Below are positions 33,484 to 43,221 of a stretch of DNA of 64,000 nucleotides, piece after piece. Made by a program: the position numbers and the translations under genes. Source of the stretch: Lysobacter sp. (GTDB taxonomy: Bacteria; Pseudomonadota; Gammaproteobacteria; Xanthomonadales; Xanthomonadaceae); NCBI GenBank assembly GCA_019634715.1, contig JAHCAU010000001.1, positions 407,501 through 471,500 on the forward strand. Direction: 5' to 3'. Each line of letters opens with the position of its first letter. Within the stretch, counting starts at the first letter, position 1. The notes under the pieces were generated by a model. The model had not been told where the DNA came from, did no database searches, and saw only the letters and a list, made by a program, of their open reading frames with translations.

Positions 33484-35958
33484 TCAGAACGAAATGCTCC
33501 AGCTGTCGATGCGGCCGGTGTCGTTCACCGCGTTGTCGGTCACGCGCAGCTTCCAGGTGCCGTTGAGGGCTTCACCCGAGAGGTTCACGTTGTACGTCGC
33601 GTTGACGTTGTCGGCGCTGTCGAGGCTGTTGTAGTTCTTGAGCAGGTAGACCGAACCATCCGGCGCGACCAGTTCGATCCTCAGGTCGCCGCGGAAGGTG
33701 TGGACGATCGCCACCGTCACCGGCGTGCTCGCGGCGCCATTCCCGCTTCGGCCGGTGACCGTGATCGGGCTTTCCACCGTCCTGTTGTCCAGGATCGCGA
33801 CGTCGGTGCCGTTGGTGTAGGTCTGCGAACCACCGCCACCGGTGCCGTAGCTGCCGGTCAGGCTCAGCCCGGAGAAGGCGCTGTAGCCGCGCACCAGCAC
33901 GTGGTAGGTCCCGGCCTGCGCGGTCGCGATGTTGCAGGTTTCCGCGTTGGTCGGACCTTCCGACTTGCAGGTGAAGGCGGTCGTGGTCGGTTGCGCGCCG
34001 AAACGCACGTACAGGTCGGCATCGCCGCTGCCGCCGGAGGTGACGAACTTCAGGCCGGTGGCGCCGGCCGGCACGTCGAGCGTGAAGAACCGGCTGCTGC
34101 CCGTCGCACCGGACACGCCGGTCACCGCCACGCCGTTCGCCAGCACGTTGCCGCCGCCGGCGCTGGTCACGGTCACCGTCTTCGTCTCGGTGTCGGTCGC
34201 GCCACCGTTGTCGGTCACGGTCAGGGTGACGCTGTAGGTGCCGGCCGCGCCATAGGTCTTGGTCGGGTTGGTCGCCGTCGACGTGGTGCCGTCGCCGAAG
34301 TTCCAGCTGCGCGAGGCGATGCTGCCGTCGCTGTCGCTGGAGCTGTCGGTGAAGCTCACCGTCAGGCCGCTGACCGTGCTGCTGAAGCCCGCCACCGGCG
34401 CGACGTTGCCGCCACCGCCACCGCCGATGCGGATGGCTTCGGCCACCGCCGCCCGGGCATCGACCAGACCCGCGCCGCAGCCGCCGGGGCACAGGCCGGG
34501 CAGCGGACGCACCGTGTCCTTGAGCGCCTGTTCGATCTGCGCCGGGCTCAGCGGCGTGGTCACGGCCGACTGCATCAGCGCGGCGATGCCGGCCACGTGC
34601 GGCGCCGCCATCGAGGTGCCCTGGTAGAACGCGTAGCTCGACTGGCCCTGCGTGGTGGTGCCGGCATTGAGCGTGGACAGCACGCCCTTGGTCTCGTGCT
34701 TGATGGCGCAGTTGGTCGGATCCGTGGCCAGCGGCAGGTGTTCGCCGTTCATGTTGTTGGGCGAGCAGGTTTCGCCACCGGTGGCGGTCACGTCGATCTT
34801 CGCGCCGTAGTTCGAGAACCAGGAGCGGTTGCCCTCCTTGTCGGACGCGGCGACGGCGATCACGTTGTTGCAGCCGGCGGGCATGAAGCCGGCGACATCG
34901 CGGTTGGAGTTGCCTGCGGCCACGACGACGGTCGCGCCGCGCTGCACGGCCGTGTCGATGGCGGACTGCATGCTGGCGGGGCAGCTCGAACCGCCGCCGA
35001 GGCTGAGATTGATGATCTCGGCGGGATTCGCGTTGGCAGGGACGCCGCTGACCGTGCCGCCAGCAGCCCAGACGATGCCGTCCTGGATGTCGGCCAGGGT
35101 GCCGCCGCATTTGGCCAGCACGCGTACCGGCACCACGCGGGCGTTGTAGGCGATGCCGGCCACGCCGGTGCCGTTGTTGGTGACGGCGGCGATCGTGCCG
35201 GCGACGTGGGTACCATGCCAGCTCGAATTCGACGGATTGGGCTGGCCCAGGCCGCACTCGTACGCGCTCGCCACCCAGTCGCCTTCGTCGTTCGGGTTGT
35301 TGTCGCGGCCGTTGCCGTCGCGGGCATTGCTCGCGTTGCTGACGAAGTCGTAGCCGGGCAGGATCCGCGCGTCCAGGTCCGGATGCGGCACGATGCCGGT
35401 GTCGACCACCGCCACCACCACGCCGTTGCCGTCGGCGGCATCCCAGGCGCCGTCAACGCGCAGGCCGTTCGTGCCGTTGTAATGCCACTGCTCGCCGTAG
35501 CGGGCGTCGTTCGGCGTCATGGTGTGGGTGAGGATCAGGTTCGGCTCGACGTACTCGACGTTCGGGTCCGCGGCGAGCCTGCGCATCAGGGCCTCGGCCT
35601 CGACCCGGTCCAGCTTGCGGTCCACCGACACCAGGTCGGCGCCGAGCGCCAGGCGGCGGACATGGCCCAGGCGCAGGGCGCGCCCGGCGACGCGGCCCTG
35701 GCCGACACGCGTCAGCGCGCTCTTCATCTTGCCGACATCGCGGCGCTCGGCGGAGCCGTCCCGGTACTTCACGATGAAGCCGTCGTAGCCCTGCGGCGAG
35801 CGCAGGCCGTCGACGAGGACCCGGCCCTCGGCCATGGCGGGCGCGGCCGCCATGGCCGAGAGGGCCAGTGCGGTGGCGACGACGAGCGCCCGGATGGCCG
35901 GTGCCTGGACAGCGTGCGTCCGCGTGCGCGGATTGCGATTCGTTTCGGTGTTGCCCAC
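33484..35958 (-). CDS. Secreted subtilisin-family (S8) serine protease with PKD, PPC and P domains
   Basis: 824-residue exported endopeptidase. A signal peptide (cleavage near AMA-EGR, residue 43) is followed by an inhibitor-like propeptide, then the S8 catalytic domain with Asp186 (VVDTGI), His248 (HGTHVAG), the oxyanion Asn350 (AAGN) and Ser449 (GTSMAAPHVAG). C-terminal parts are a PKD domain (about 518-600), a PPC pre-peptidase-like domain (about 610-690) and a proprotein convertase P-domain (about 725-824). The GTG at 35958 with a perfect GGGAGGAG ribosome site and the signal peptide fix the start. Divergent from the CadC-like regulator. Confidence 0.95.
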   Translation of the reverse strand: MGNTETNRNPRTRTHAVQAPAIRALVVATALALSAMAAAPAMAEGRVLVDGLRSPQGYDGFIVKYRDGSAERRDVGKMKSALTRVGQGRVAGRALRLGHVRRLALGADLVSVDRKLDRVEAEALMRRLAADPNVEYVEPNLILTHTMTPNDARYGEQWHYNGTNGLRVDGAWDAADGNGVVVAVVDTGIVPHPDLDARILPGYDFVSNASNARDGNGRDNNPNDEGDWVASAYECGLGQPNPSNSSWHGTHVAGTIAAVTNNGTGVAGIAYNARVVPVRVLAKCGGTLADIQDGIVWAAGGTVSGVPANANPAEIINLSLGGGSSCPASMQSAIDTAVQRGATVVVAAGNSNRDVAGFMPAGCNNVIAVAASDKEGNRSWFSNYGAKIDVTATGGETCSPNNMNGEHLPLATDPTNCAIKHETKGVLSTLNAGTTTQGQSSYAFYQGTSMAAPHVAGIAALMQSAVTTPLSPAQIEQALKDTVRPLPGLCPGGCGAGLVDARAAVAEAIRIGGGGGGNVAPVAGFSSTVSGLTVSFTDSSSDSDGSIASRSWNFGDGTTSTATNPTKTYGAAGTYSVTLTVTDNGGATDTETKTVTVTSAGGGNVLANGVAVTGVSGATGSSRFFTLDVPAGATGLKFVTSGGSGDADLYVRFGAQPTTTAFTCKSEGPTNAETCNIATAQAGTYHVLVRGYSAFSGLSLTGSYGTGGGGSQTYTNGTDVAILDNRTVESPITVTGRSGNGAASTPVTVAIVHTFRGDLRIELVAPDGSVYLLKNYNSLDSADNVNATYNVNLSGEALNGTWKLRVTDNAVNDTGRIDSWSISF

Positions 35959-36359
35959 TTGCGTACTCCTCCCACAGAAAGTTCGATGGCCCGGGCCTGA
36001 GCGGCCCGTGTGTGTTTGGCGCACCGTCGCGGGAGCGAGCCGTGGAGGAGCGGGCCGGTGGAGGGGCGCGCCACTCGCGCATCGGCGGTGCGACGTCACG
36101 ATCCGGTCATGGACACGGCGGCGACCACGCACGAGAGATCATTTTCCGATCACTTTTGTGTCGAAAATCACAGATTCAGCCCCATCCGCGCGCGCATCGG
36201 CCCGATGAAACGCTATGAATGGAGACCCTGTGCCTGCCGTCCCGCCCACCCGGGCGCTGCGGCAGCGCCACGGGCAGACGGACGATCGACGCCGGCCGGC
36301 GACGACGACCCGGCCAGCACCGGCCAGATCCATTGCCATACGACCGCCGGGGACGCGCC
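35959..36359. promoter_or_regulatory. Divergent intergenic region between protease and regulator
   Basis: This 401-base gap holds no gene I can support. An AT-rich patch at 36137-36176 contains two tandem 11-base units (GATCATTTTCC then GATCACTTTTG) followed by TGTCGAAAATCACA. These could bind the adjacent regulator. An open frame beginning ATG at 36206 has no recognisable content and overlaps the regulator. Confidence 0.4.
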
Positions 36360-39245
36360 GTGACGCCAGACATCGATCCACCGTGGCCTCCGCAGACGCG
36401 ATACCTGCGCATCGGCGACCTGGTCGTCGACCTGCGCTACCGGCGCGTGCGCGCCGACGACACGGACGTGGACCTGCCGCAGCGCGTGTTCGACCTGTTC
36501 CTGCTCCTCCTGGCCGAGCCGCATGCCCTGCACAGCCGGGCGGACCTGTTCCAGCGCCTGTGGCCGGGGCTGGTCGTGGAGGACGCGAACCTCACCCAGA
36601 GCATGTGGCTGCTGCGCAGGGCCCTGGGCGATTCGCGCAAGGCCTGGATCCGCACCGTCGCCAAGGGCGGATACGTGTTCGAGCCGCCGGAGCCGCCGCA
36701 GGCGCTGGTCGAGCCGCCCGGCGCCCCGCATCCTGCCGTCGCGGACACCGGGGCCGCACCGGCGCAGCCCCGGGCGGAGGACGTCGCCGGCGAATCGCCG
36801 ATCGTCCCTGTGCCGCGACCGGCGGCGGTGCGCCGGCGGCGCCTCGCCTGGATCGGCCTGGGCGCGCTCGCGCTGGCCGTCGCCGGATGGTTCGTCGCCC
36901 CGCTGCTGCGCGACGCGCGGACGGAGCGCGCCGCGGCCGCCGCGGCTCCGGCGCCACGCACCCTGACCGTGGTGATCCTCGAAGTGAAGGACGACGCCAC
37001 TGCGCGCTGGCCGCGCAAGCTGCTGCGCGAGTGGCTGGCCTGGAAGCTCGACAGCCTGCCGGAGGTGCAGCTGATCAGCGAGGCGGACTTCGCCGCCGGC
37101 CACCACGGCGCGAACACGCCGCTGGCGATCTTCGTGTCGTCCGCCATGGTCGACGATGCGCCGGGGCAGATGCGGCTGCGCGTGCGCTTCAGGCAGGGCG
37201 CGCAGGACCGCGTCCTGGAAGCGCGCGGCGGCGATGCGGACCTGCCGGCGCGCATCGACGCACTGTCGCGGCAGGTGGTCGCCCGCTTGCTGCCGGCGCG
37301 CGCCGCCCCCTGGCCGGCGCTGACCGTGGACGCCACCGCCGCCCGCCGCTACGCCGATGCGGTCGATGCCATCGACCGGCGCGACGCGATCGCATCGACG
37401 CGGATCCTCGGCGAGGTGATCGAACGCGCACCGCGCTTCGGACTGGCGCGCGTGCAACTGGCGCAGGCGCAGAAGCGCCTCGGCCTCGCGGCGCGCGCCA
37501 TCGGCGAAATGGATGCTGCGCACGCGCTGCTGCGGCCCGCGCCGCCGGAAACCCTGGCCTTGTTCGAGGCCCAGCGCCTGTCGATCGACCCGAAGCGTTC
37601 GCTCGATGCGGCGAACGCCTTCGCCGCGCTCGCCTCCGGCGCGGCGCGCAAGCCGCGGATCGTGCTCGAACGCGCACGGCAACTGCTGGACGCCGGGCAG
37701 CCGGAGCACGCCCGCGCACTGCTGTCGACGCCCTCCGAATGGACGCACGCATCGCTGGGCGTGCGCGTCACGCGGCAGTTGCTGCTGTCGGTGGCGCATG
37801 CCCACCTCGGCGATCCCGAACGCGCGCGCCACAGCGCGACGACGGCCGAACGCCTGGCCCGCCAGGCCGGACAGGGCTGGGAGCTGGAGCGCGGCATGGC
37901 CCTGGTGGTGCTCGCGAACGTGGACGTGTCGCAGCGCGGCGAACGCGCGGACACCGCCGGCTTCCTCGATGCCGCTGCGTTGTTCGAATCGGCCGGCAAT
38001 CGCACCTCGGCGCTCTACGCACGCTTCCTGGCCGCATCCGCGCGCCCGTCGCGGCCCGAGTTCGGGCGCAGCCTCGAGGCCCTGCTGGCGCAGGCCCGCG
38101 CCAGCGGCTACGTGCAGCTCGAGATCGAGATCCTGATGCGCGTCGCCGGCCGCCACCACGCCTCGGGCGACATGGCCGGCTATCGCAGGTATCTGGAACA
38201 GGCGCTGGCAGGCGCACGCGTGGCCGGCAACGAGGACCTGCGCAGCCGTCTCGAAACGGTGCTGCTGTTCGATGCCTACCGGGCACTGCATCTCGCCGAC
38301 GCCGACCTGCGCCTGCAGCGCCTGCGCGCATCGCGGCCGGAGGGCACCGTCGGCATGACCCTGCAGCGGATCGACGCCGGCCTGGACATGCTGCGCGGGC
38401 AGCACCGCGATGCCCTGGACATGCTGTCCGACGACACCCGCACCGGGGATGCGGACGAGGGCCGGTCGGAAGCGCAGCTGACCCTCGCCTGCGACCGCGC
38501 GGAAGTCCGGCTGCAGATGGGCGATCTCGCGGGCGCGCGCGCCGACAGCGACCTGTGCGCCAGCTCGGGGCAGCCCCCGCTGCAGATGCGCGCCGCCGTC
38601 CACCAGGCCCATTTCGCCCTGCTCTCGGACAAGCCCGGGGAAACACGGGAGACCCTGCGCCGCGTCGAGACGATGCTCGAGACCGGCGACGACGGCCCCG
38701 ATCGCTGGGGGTCCGTCCTGGGCCTCGCCGCGCTGCTGACCCGTGCGGGCGATGTCGCCGCATCGGACCGCCTGCTGGCTTCGGTCGAACCGCGCGTGGC
38801 GCGCAGCGGCATCGTGCTGCACGCCGTCACGCTGCTGGCGGGGCAGGCCGAGAACGCCGCCGCGCGCGGCGACTGGGCGAATGCGCGTCGCCATGCCGCG
38901 GCGGCGCGCGCGCGCACGCCGCCCGAGGTGTGGACGATCCACGGCCGGCTCGCGCTCGTGGACGCCGCCGACGCCCTGGCGCACGGCGATCGCACGCGCG
39001 CCATCGCGATCGCCACCCGCCATCGCGATCTCGCGCGCGGCGGCCGGGATGCGATCGCCGAAGTGCAGTTCCAGGACCTGCTCGATCGTGCCTGCCTCAC
39101 CGGCTGCGCAGGCACCTCAGCGGCATCGCGCCACGGCATCCGCGGCTCGCAGATCGCGTGGCTGCGCATGCCCGCCCCTCCAGCCGCGGCTTCGACACCC
39201 GCGCCGCGCGCCGTCGCGGCCGGTCAGGCCTCGCGTCGTCCCTGA
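36360..39245 (+). CDS. CadC-like membrane regulator with TPR-like repeats
   Basis: 961-residue transcription regulator anchored in the inner membrane. An OmpR-type winged helix occupies about residues 15-107 (RVFDLFLLLLAEPHALHSRADL, VVEDANLTQSMWLLRRALGD, IRTVAKGGYVF). One transmembrane helix follows at 161-183. The rest is a large periplasmic part rich in Ala/Leu/Arg helices that look like tetratricopeptide repeats. The GTG at 36360 puts the DNA-binding domain at the N-terminus; an in-frame ATG at 36219 would add 47 poor residues. Divergent from the subtilase, so it may sense and control it (inference). Confidence 0.85.
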   Translation: MTPDIDPPWPPQTRYLRIGDLVVDLRYRRVRADDTDVDLPQRVFDLFLLLLAEPHALHSRADLFQRLWPGLVVEDANLTQSMWLLRRALGDSRKAWIRTVAKGGYVFEPPEPPQALVEPPGAPHPAVADTGAAPAQPRAEDVAGESPIVPVPRPAAVRRRRLAWIGLGALALAVAGWFVAPLLRDARTERAAAAAAPAPRTLTVVILEVKDDATARWPRKLLREWLAWKLDSLPEVQLISEADFAAGHHGANTPLAIFVSSAMVDDAPGQMRLRVRFRQGAQDRVLEARGGDADLPARIDALSRQVVARLLPARAAPWPALTVDATAARRYADAVDAIDRRDAIASTRILGEVIERAPRFGLARVQLAQAQKRLGLAARAIGEMDAAHALLRPAPPETLALFEAQRLSIDPKRSLDAANAFAALASGAARKPRIVLERARQLLDAGQPEHARALLSTPSEWTHASLGVRVTRQLLLSVAHAHLGDPERARHSATTAERLARQAGQGWELERGMALVVLANVDVSQRGERADTAGFLDAAALFESAGNRTSALYARFLAASARPSRPEFGRSLEALLAQARASGYVQLEIEILMRVAGRHHASGDMAGYRRYLEQALAGARVAGNEDLRSRLETVLLFDAYRALHLADADLRLQRLRASRPEGTVGMTLQRIDAGLDMLRGQHRDALDMLSDDTRTGDADEGRSEAQLTLACDRAEVRLQMGDLAGARADSDLCASSGQPPLQMRAAVHQAHFALLSDKPGETRETLRRVETMLETGDDGPDRWGSVLGLAALLTRAGDVAASDRLLASVEPRVARSGIVLHAVTLLAGQAENAAARGDWANARRHAAAARARTPPEVWTIHGRLALVDAADALAHGDRTRAIAIATRHRDLARGGRDAIAEVQFQDLLDRACLTGCAGTSAASRHGIRGSQIAWLRMPAPPAAASTPAPRAVAAGQASRRP

Positions 39246-39315
39246 GCGCGTGCGACAGCCGGCGCGTGGCGACGACAGGCCCGTCGCCCGGCGTCCCCAG
39301 GGCCTGTTCGAGATC

Positions 39316-40104
39316 TCAGCGCCGCTTCCCCAACGCGATCGCGGCGTAGTGCGCGAAGTACCAGGCGGCACGCACCGGACCGAGTTTCTCGACCTGGCGG
39401 TAGATCTCCCACTGCCAGCGCGCGGCCTTGCGCTTGTCGGCCGACAGCGAGCCGCTGCGCACGAGGTAGTCGGCGAGTGGTTCGACGGTCGGCACGCGGC
39501 GGGCGATGCCGGCGCGCTTGACCATCGCCAGCCAGAACACGTAGTCCTCGTGGCCCACCTTTTCGAAGCGGCCGTCGCCGATGCTGCGATCGTAGAGCCC
39601 GGTGAGGTTGCCGATGCGGTTGCTCCTGAGCATCGCCGCATGGTCGGCTTCGGGCGGCGGCACGACCACCGACAGGGTGTTGCCGGCCTCGTCGAAACGG
39701 CGGTAGGCGGTGTAGCTGATCGCGCTGCCGGTGGCGGCCATGTGCGCGAGCTGGACCGCCAGCTTCTCCGGGCGCCAGCGGTCGTCGCTGTCGAGGAAGG
39801 CGATGTGGGTGCCGGTGGCGGCTTCGATGCCGGCATTGCGCGCGGCGGCGACGCCGCCGTTCCTCGGCAGGCGGATCGGCACCACGCAGGGTTCGCGCGC
39901 GGCGGCCTCGAGGATGATCTCCCGGGTGGCGTCGTTCGAGCAGTCGTCGACGACCACCAGCTCGACATCGGCATGGGTCTGCGCGAACACCGAATCCATC
40001 GAGGCCTGCAGCGTGGCGGCGGCGTTCCAGGCCGGCATCACCACGCTGACCCGGGGGCGGGGCGCGGTGCATCCCTCGCGCATGGCGTCCTGGGGGCCGC
40101 TCAT
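39316..40104 (-). CDS. Glycosyltransferase family 2
   Basis: 262-residue GT-A glycosyltransferase that probably adds a sugar to the lipid-linked EPS repeat unit. Signatures: VSVVMPAWNAAATLQASMDSVFAQTH, ELVVVDDCSNDATREI, GGVAAARNAGIEAATGTHIAFLDSDDRW (DxD-like DSDD), and GHEDYVFWLAMVKR with the ED motif. No membrane helix. It is the last gene of the minus-strand EPS run and overlaps the stop of the previous gene (ATGA at 40101-40104), which fixes the start. Confidence 0.9.
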   Translation of the reverse strand: MSGPQDAMREGCTAPRPRVSVVMPAWNAAATLQASMDSVFAQTHADVELVVVDDCSNDATREIILEAAAREPCVVPIRLPRNGGVAAARNAGIEAATGTHIAFLDSDDRWRPEKLAVQLAHMAATGSAISYTAYRRFDEAGNTLSVVVPPPEADHAAMLRSNRIGNLTGLYDRSIGDGRFEKVGHEDYVFWLAMVKRAGIARRVPTVEPLADYLVRSGSLSADKRKAARWQWEIYRQVEKLGPVRAAWYFAHYAAIALGKRR

Positions 40105-41315
40105 GCGCTGCGCGCCTTGCGCCCGCCCGCCCACGAGGCGCGCGGCGGCGGCAGCAGGTAGTCGCGGTACTGGCCGGGGTCGCCCTGCTCGCCCGCTTCG
40201 GCGGCCTTGATGATGTTGTAGCACTCGCGCGCGGTGACGTAATGCAGCACGTGGCGCTTGCCGTCGTTGTAGGTGCGTTCGAGGTAATCGTGCATCGCGT
40301 CCACCGGTTCGCCGAGCAGGGTGTCGATGTCGTGCTCCTGGGTGCCGTGCGTGTGGATCTTCACGAACACCCATTCCGGCCGCCCTTCGACATGCACGCC
40401 GGTCTTCACCCACAGGTCGACGCGGGCCTCGGTCGGCGGGCAGTTCCTGCGGATGTCCGCGTTCTCGATGCGCGGCATCGCGCCCATGCGGCGCTCGCGC
40501 CAGTTCAGCGCCAGCGGACCCTGGACGATCATCAGGTCGCCGCGCGTGCCGCCGCCGACCTTCACCGGCGCGCCCTGGTCGTGCGACTTCGGCGCGCAGG
40601 GGTCGTCGGTGGCGTAGTAGATGCTGTTGATCGTCGCGGTCTGGGTGTCGCTGGGCGCCGAGGGCATGGTGTAGTCGGCGTAGCAGCCCAGCTCGCGCAG
40701 CAGGATCAGCTCGTTGTTCAGGCCGCACCAGCGGCCGTCGCCCCGAGAGTTGTCCAGGCACCAGTTGCCGTGGATGAAGCCGAACCTCAGCTCGCCGGTC
40801 TCCGGATCGCGCGACAGCGCGCCGTGCTTCTCGTGCAGCACCCTGCAGAAGCGCGAGATCGACACCCGGAAGTTCTGCTCGGTGTCGTTGTCGTGGTGCA
40901 GGTGCACCTCGATCTCGCCGAAGCCGTCGCTGCACAGCGAGGCCAGCTTGTCGAGGTGCTCCTCGGCGTACTCCTCTTCCGGGTAGAAGAAGCTGTGCTG
41001 CGGCGGCCGGCCGTCGGCATCGCGGTGCCTGCCGGCCATCGCGCGGTACTCGCTGCACCAGCGGTCGACGCGGCGACGCTGGGTCTCCAGGTCGCCGCCC
41101 TTCCACATCGGCTCGAAATGGTCGACGAAGCAGAACATGACGTGGACCGGGCGATCCTCCACCACCGGCGGGCGGCGGCGCAGGTAGTGCCCCAGCCACA
41201 GGTGCATGTTGCGCTTGCGCATGTCGCGCACGACGAGCGCGCACACCGCCACGCCCAGCGCCATCGCGAAGGCCAGCGCGACCATCGCGATGTGGAATTC
41301 CGACATCGTTCTCAT
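40101..41315 (-). CDS. Membrane-anchored protein of unknown function, possibly NodB-like
   Basis: 404-residue protein with one N-terminal transmembrane helix (VALAFAMALGVAVCALVV) and a large domain that I do not recognise. Several features recall polysaccharide deacetylase-like folds: VMFCFVDHFEPMW, EIEVHLHHDND, GFIHGNWCLDNS and WVFVKIHTHGTQEHD supply His/Asp clusters that could bind a metal. These are motif impressions only. It is sandwiched in an EPS operon between deacetylase 1 and the GT2, so a role in modifying the polysaccharide in the periplasm is likely. Start at 41315 or 41306. Confidence 0.65.
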   Translation of the reverse strand: MRTMSEFHIAMVALAFAMALGVAVCALVVRDMRKRNMHLWLGHYLRRRPPVVEDRPVHVMFCFVDHFEPMWKGGDLETQRRRVDRWCSEYRAMAGRHRDADGRPPQHSFFYPEEEYAEEHLDKLASLCSDGFGEIEVHLHHDNDTEQNFRVSISRFCRVLHEKHGALSRDPETGELRFGFIHGNWCLDNSRGDGRWCGLNNELILLRELGCYADYTMPSAPSDTQTATINSIYYATDDPCAPKSHDQGAPVKVGGGTRGDLMIVQGPLALNWRERRMGAMPRIENADIRRNCPPTEARVDLWVKTGVHVEGRPEWVFVKIHTHGTQEHDIDTLLGEPVDAMHDYLERTYNDGKRHVLHYVTARECYNIIKAAEAGEQGDPGQYRDYLLPPPRASWAGGRKARSA

Positions 41316-41384
41316 GCGTTCCCCCGTCCCCCTGGCATCACCGCCTCCCCTTGTCGTGCATCGTGTCGCGCATCGTGTCGGCCC

Positions 41385-42020
41385 TCATGCCGACGGCACG
41401 GGTTCGAACGCGAAGCCATCCGCCTTCCACAGCGGCAGCATCGTTTCCAGCACCTGCAGCGACAGCCCGCCATCGTCGTGCATCAGCACGATGTCGCCGG
41501 CGCGCGGCGGATGCCGGCGCGCGACTTCGATCAGCGCCTCCGCCGACCGCTGGCTGTAGTCCAGGCTGTCGTACGACCAGAACGCGATGCGACGCCCCCG
41601 GCGGATGCAGTCGAGCACCATCGGCAGCGGCATCACCCCGCGCGGCGGCCTGAAGTCGTGCCTTGCCTGGCCATCGAAGCGCGCGAGCAGGCGCTCGGTG
41701 TGCTCGATCTCGCGGCGCTGCTCGGCCAGCGACAGCCGGTCGAAGTGCGGATGGCTCCAGGAATGGTTGCCCAGCCCGTGTCCCTCGGACACCAGGCGCC
41801 GCACCAGTTCGGTGTGGCGTTCGACCTGCTGCCCGATCAGGTAGAAGGTCGCGCGGACGCGATGCTTCGCCAGCAGGTCCAGCAGGACCGGCGTGTGTTC
41901 GGGGTGCGGGCCGTCGTCGAAGGTCAGGTGCAGCACGCGTCGACGCCGGCTGCCGCAGGTCAGCACCCAACGGGTCGGCAACCATCGCAGCACCTGCAGT
42001 TTCTTGGGTCGTGGATTCAT
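41385..42020 (-). CDS. Polysaccharide deacetylase (NodB fold), copy 1
   Basis: 211-residue carbohydrate esterase family 4 enzyme. Motifs: TFDDGPHPEHT (Asp and metal site), GHGLGNHSWSHPHFDRLS (metal His pair), FRPPRGV and DIVLMHDDG. It removes acetyl groups from GlcNAc-type residues in this family. There is no signal peptide in the ATG-started form (42020); a TTG at 42032 would add four residues. Located between the GT4 and the unknown membrane protein, 70 bases from each. Confidence 0.88.
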   Translation of the reverse strand: MNPRPKKLQVLRWLPTRWVLTCGSRRRRVLHLTFDDGPHPEHTPVLLDLLAKHRVRATFYLIGQQVERHTELVRRLVSEGHGLGNHSWSHPHFDRLSLAEQRREIEHTERLLARFDGQARHDFRPPRGVMPLPMVLDCIRRGRRIAFWSYDSLDYSQRSAEALIEVARRHPPRAGDIVLMHDDGGLSLQVLETMLPLWKADGFAFEPVPSA

Positions 42021-42090
42021 GGAGGACTTCAATGGGAGGGAACGCGGTTCCCGGCGTCGGCCGGCCCACGGAAAGAGAACTGATACCGGA

Positions 42091-43221
42091 TCACATGCAA
42101 ACCCCTCGGTACAGGGTGTCGTAGCGGGCGGCCATGGCCTGGACCGACGCCTCGCGCAGCGCCCAGCCGCGCCCGGTCATGCCCAGGCGCTGGGCGCGCG
42201 CGGCATCGCGCAGCAGGCCGAGCACGGCGTTCGCCATGGCCTGCGCATCCGCGGCGGGCACCAGCACGCCATTGCGCTCGTCGGCCACGATCTCGCGGTT
42301 GCCGCCGACATCGGTGGCGACGATCGGCAGGCCGCTGGCGCAGGCTTCGAGCAGGGCCATGGAATAGCCTTCGCTCAGCGACGACAGGGCGAACACGTCG
42401 AAACCCTGCAGCAGCTGGCGCACGTCGCTGCGGTCGCCGAGGAAATGCACGGCCTCGCCGGCACCGCTGGCGCCGGCCTGCCGTTCGAGTTCGGCGCGCA
42501 GCGCGCCGTCGCCCACCAGCACCAGCGCGGTGTCGTCGGCCTCGGCGTGCACCCGGGCGAAGGCGCGCAGCAGCATCGCCTGGTCCTTGACCGGGTTGAG
42601 CCGGCCCACCGTGCCGATGATGCGCGTGCCCGGCGCCAGGCCCAGCACGTTGCGCAGCGCGGCACGTCGCTCCTCGTTGGCCGTCGCGAACGTTTCGACG
42701 CGGATGCCGTTGGGCACCGCGAGCAGGCCCGCGCGCGGACGCACCCCCTGCGCGGCGAAGCGCGCGCGCGCGGCCTCGCAGACGGCGGCGACGACATCGG
42801 TGCGCGCCATCGCGCGGCGATACAGCCACTCGCCGCGACTGCGCGGCCGCGACGCGCCCATGCCATGGCGGGTGTTGACCAGGCGCGGCGCCGGGGTGCC
42901 GAAGGTCGCCGCGACCGTGTGGTAGTGCGCGTTGGCGTTGTGGGTATGCACCACGGCGCCGGGCACGGCCTGCAGCCATGCGCGCAGGCGACGCACCGCA
43001 CCCAGGTCCAGACCGGCGGCCTTGTGGCAGGCGAACACCTCGATGCCCTGCCCGCGCAGTTCGCCGGCCAGCGCACCGGGCGCGAACAGGCAGGCGACAC
43101 GCGGACGATGCCCGGCCGCCCGCTGCGCGAGCGCCAGGTCGATCACCATGCGCTCCAGCCCGCCGCGTTCGAGGTTCTCGACCACGTGGGCGATGTCCAG
43201 CGATGCGCCGCCTGCCGTCAT
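42091..43221 (-). CDS. Glycosyltransferase family 4
   Basis: 376-residue GT-B retaining glycosyltransferase. The N-terminal acceptor side has HVVENLERGGLERMVIDLA; the C-terminal nucleotide-sugar domain has GTVGRLNPVKDQAMLLRAFA and the EX7E motif SLSEGYSMALLEACASGLP. It likely transfers one sugar of the repeat unit on the cytosolic face. The ATG at 43221 overlaps the CapK-like stop by four bases. Confidence 0.92.
   Translation of the reverse strand: MTAGGASLDIAHVVENLERGGLERMVIDLALAQRAAGHRPRVACLFAPGALAGELRGQGIEVFACHKAAGLDLGAVRRLRAWLQAVPGAVVHTHNANAHYHTVAATFGTPAPRLVNTRHGMGASRPRSRGEWLYRRAMARTDVVAAVCEAARARFAAQGVRPRAGLLAVPNGIRVETFATANEERRAALRNVLGLAPGTRIIGTVGRLNPVKDQAMLLRAFARVHAEADDTALVLVGDGALRAELERQAGASGAGEAVHFLGDRSDVRQLLQGFDVFALSSLSEGYSMALLEACASGLPIVATDVGGNREIVADERNGVLVPAADAQAMANAVLGLLRDAARAQRLGMTGRGWALREASVQAMAARYDTLYRGVCM

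Noticed and set aside
36219..36360. ATG at 36219 as start of the CadC-like protein
   Set aside because: The extra 47 residues are basic low-complexity and would push the DNA-binding domain away from the N-terminus.
36215..39349. A 1044-codon plus frame overlapping the CadC-like regulator in another frame
   Set aside because: Arg/Ala/Pro-rich with no motif; the frame from 36360 has the winged helix and the transmembrane helix.
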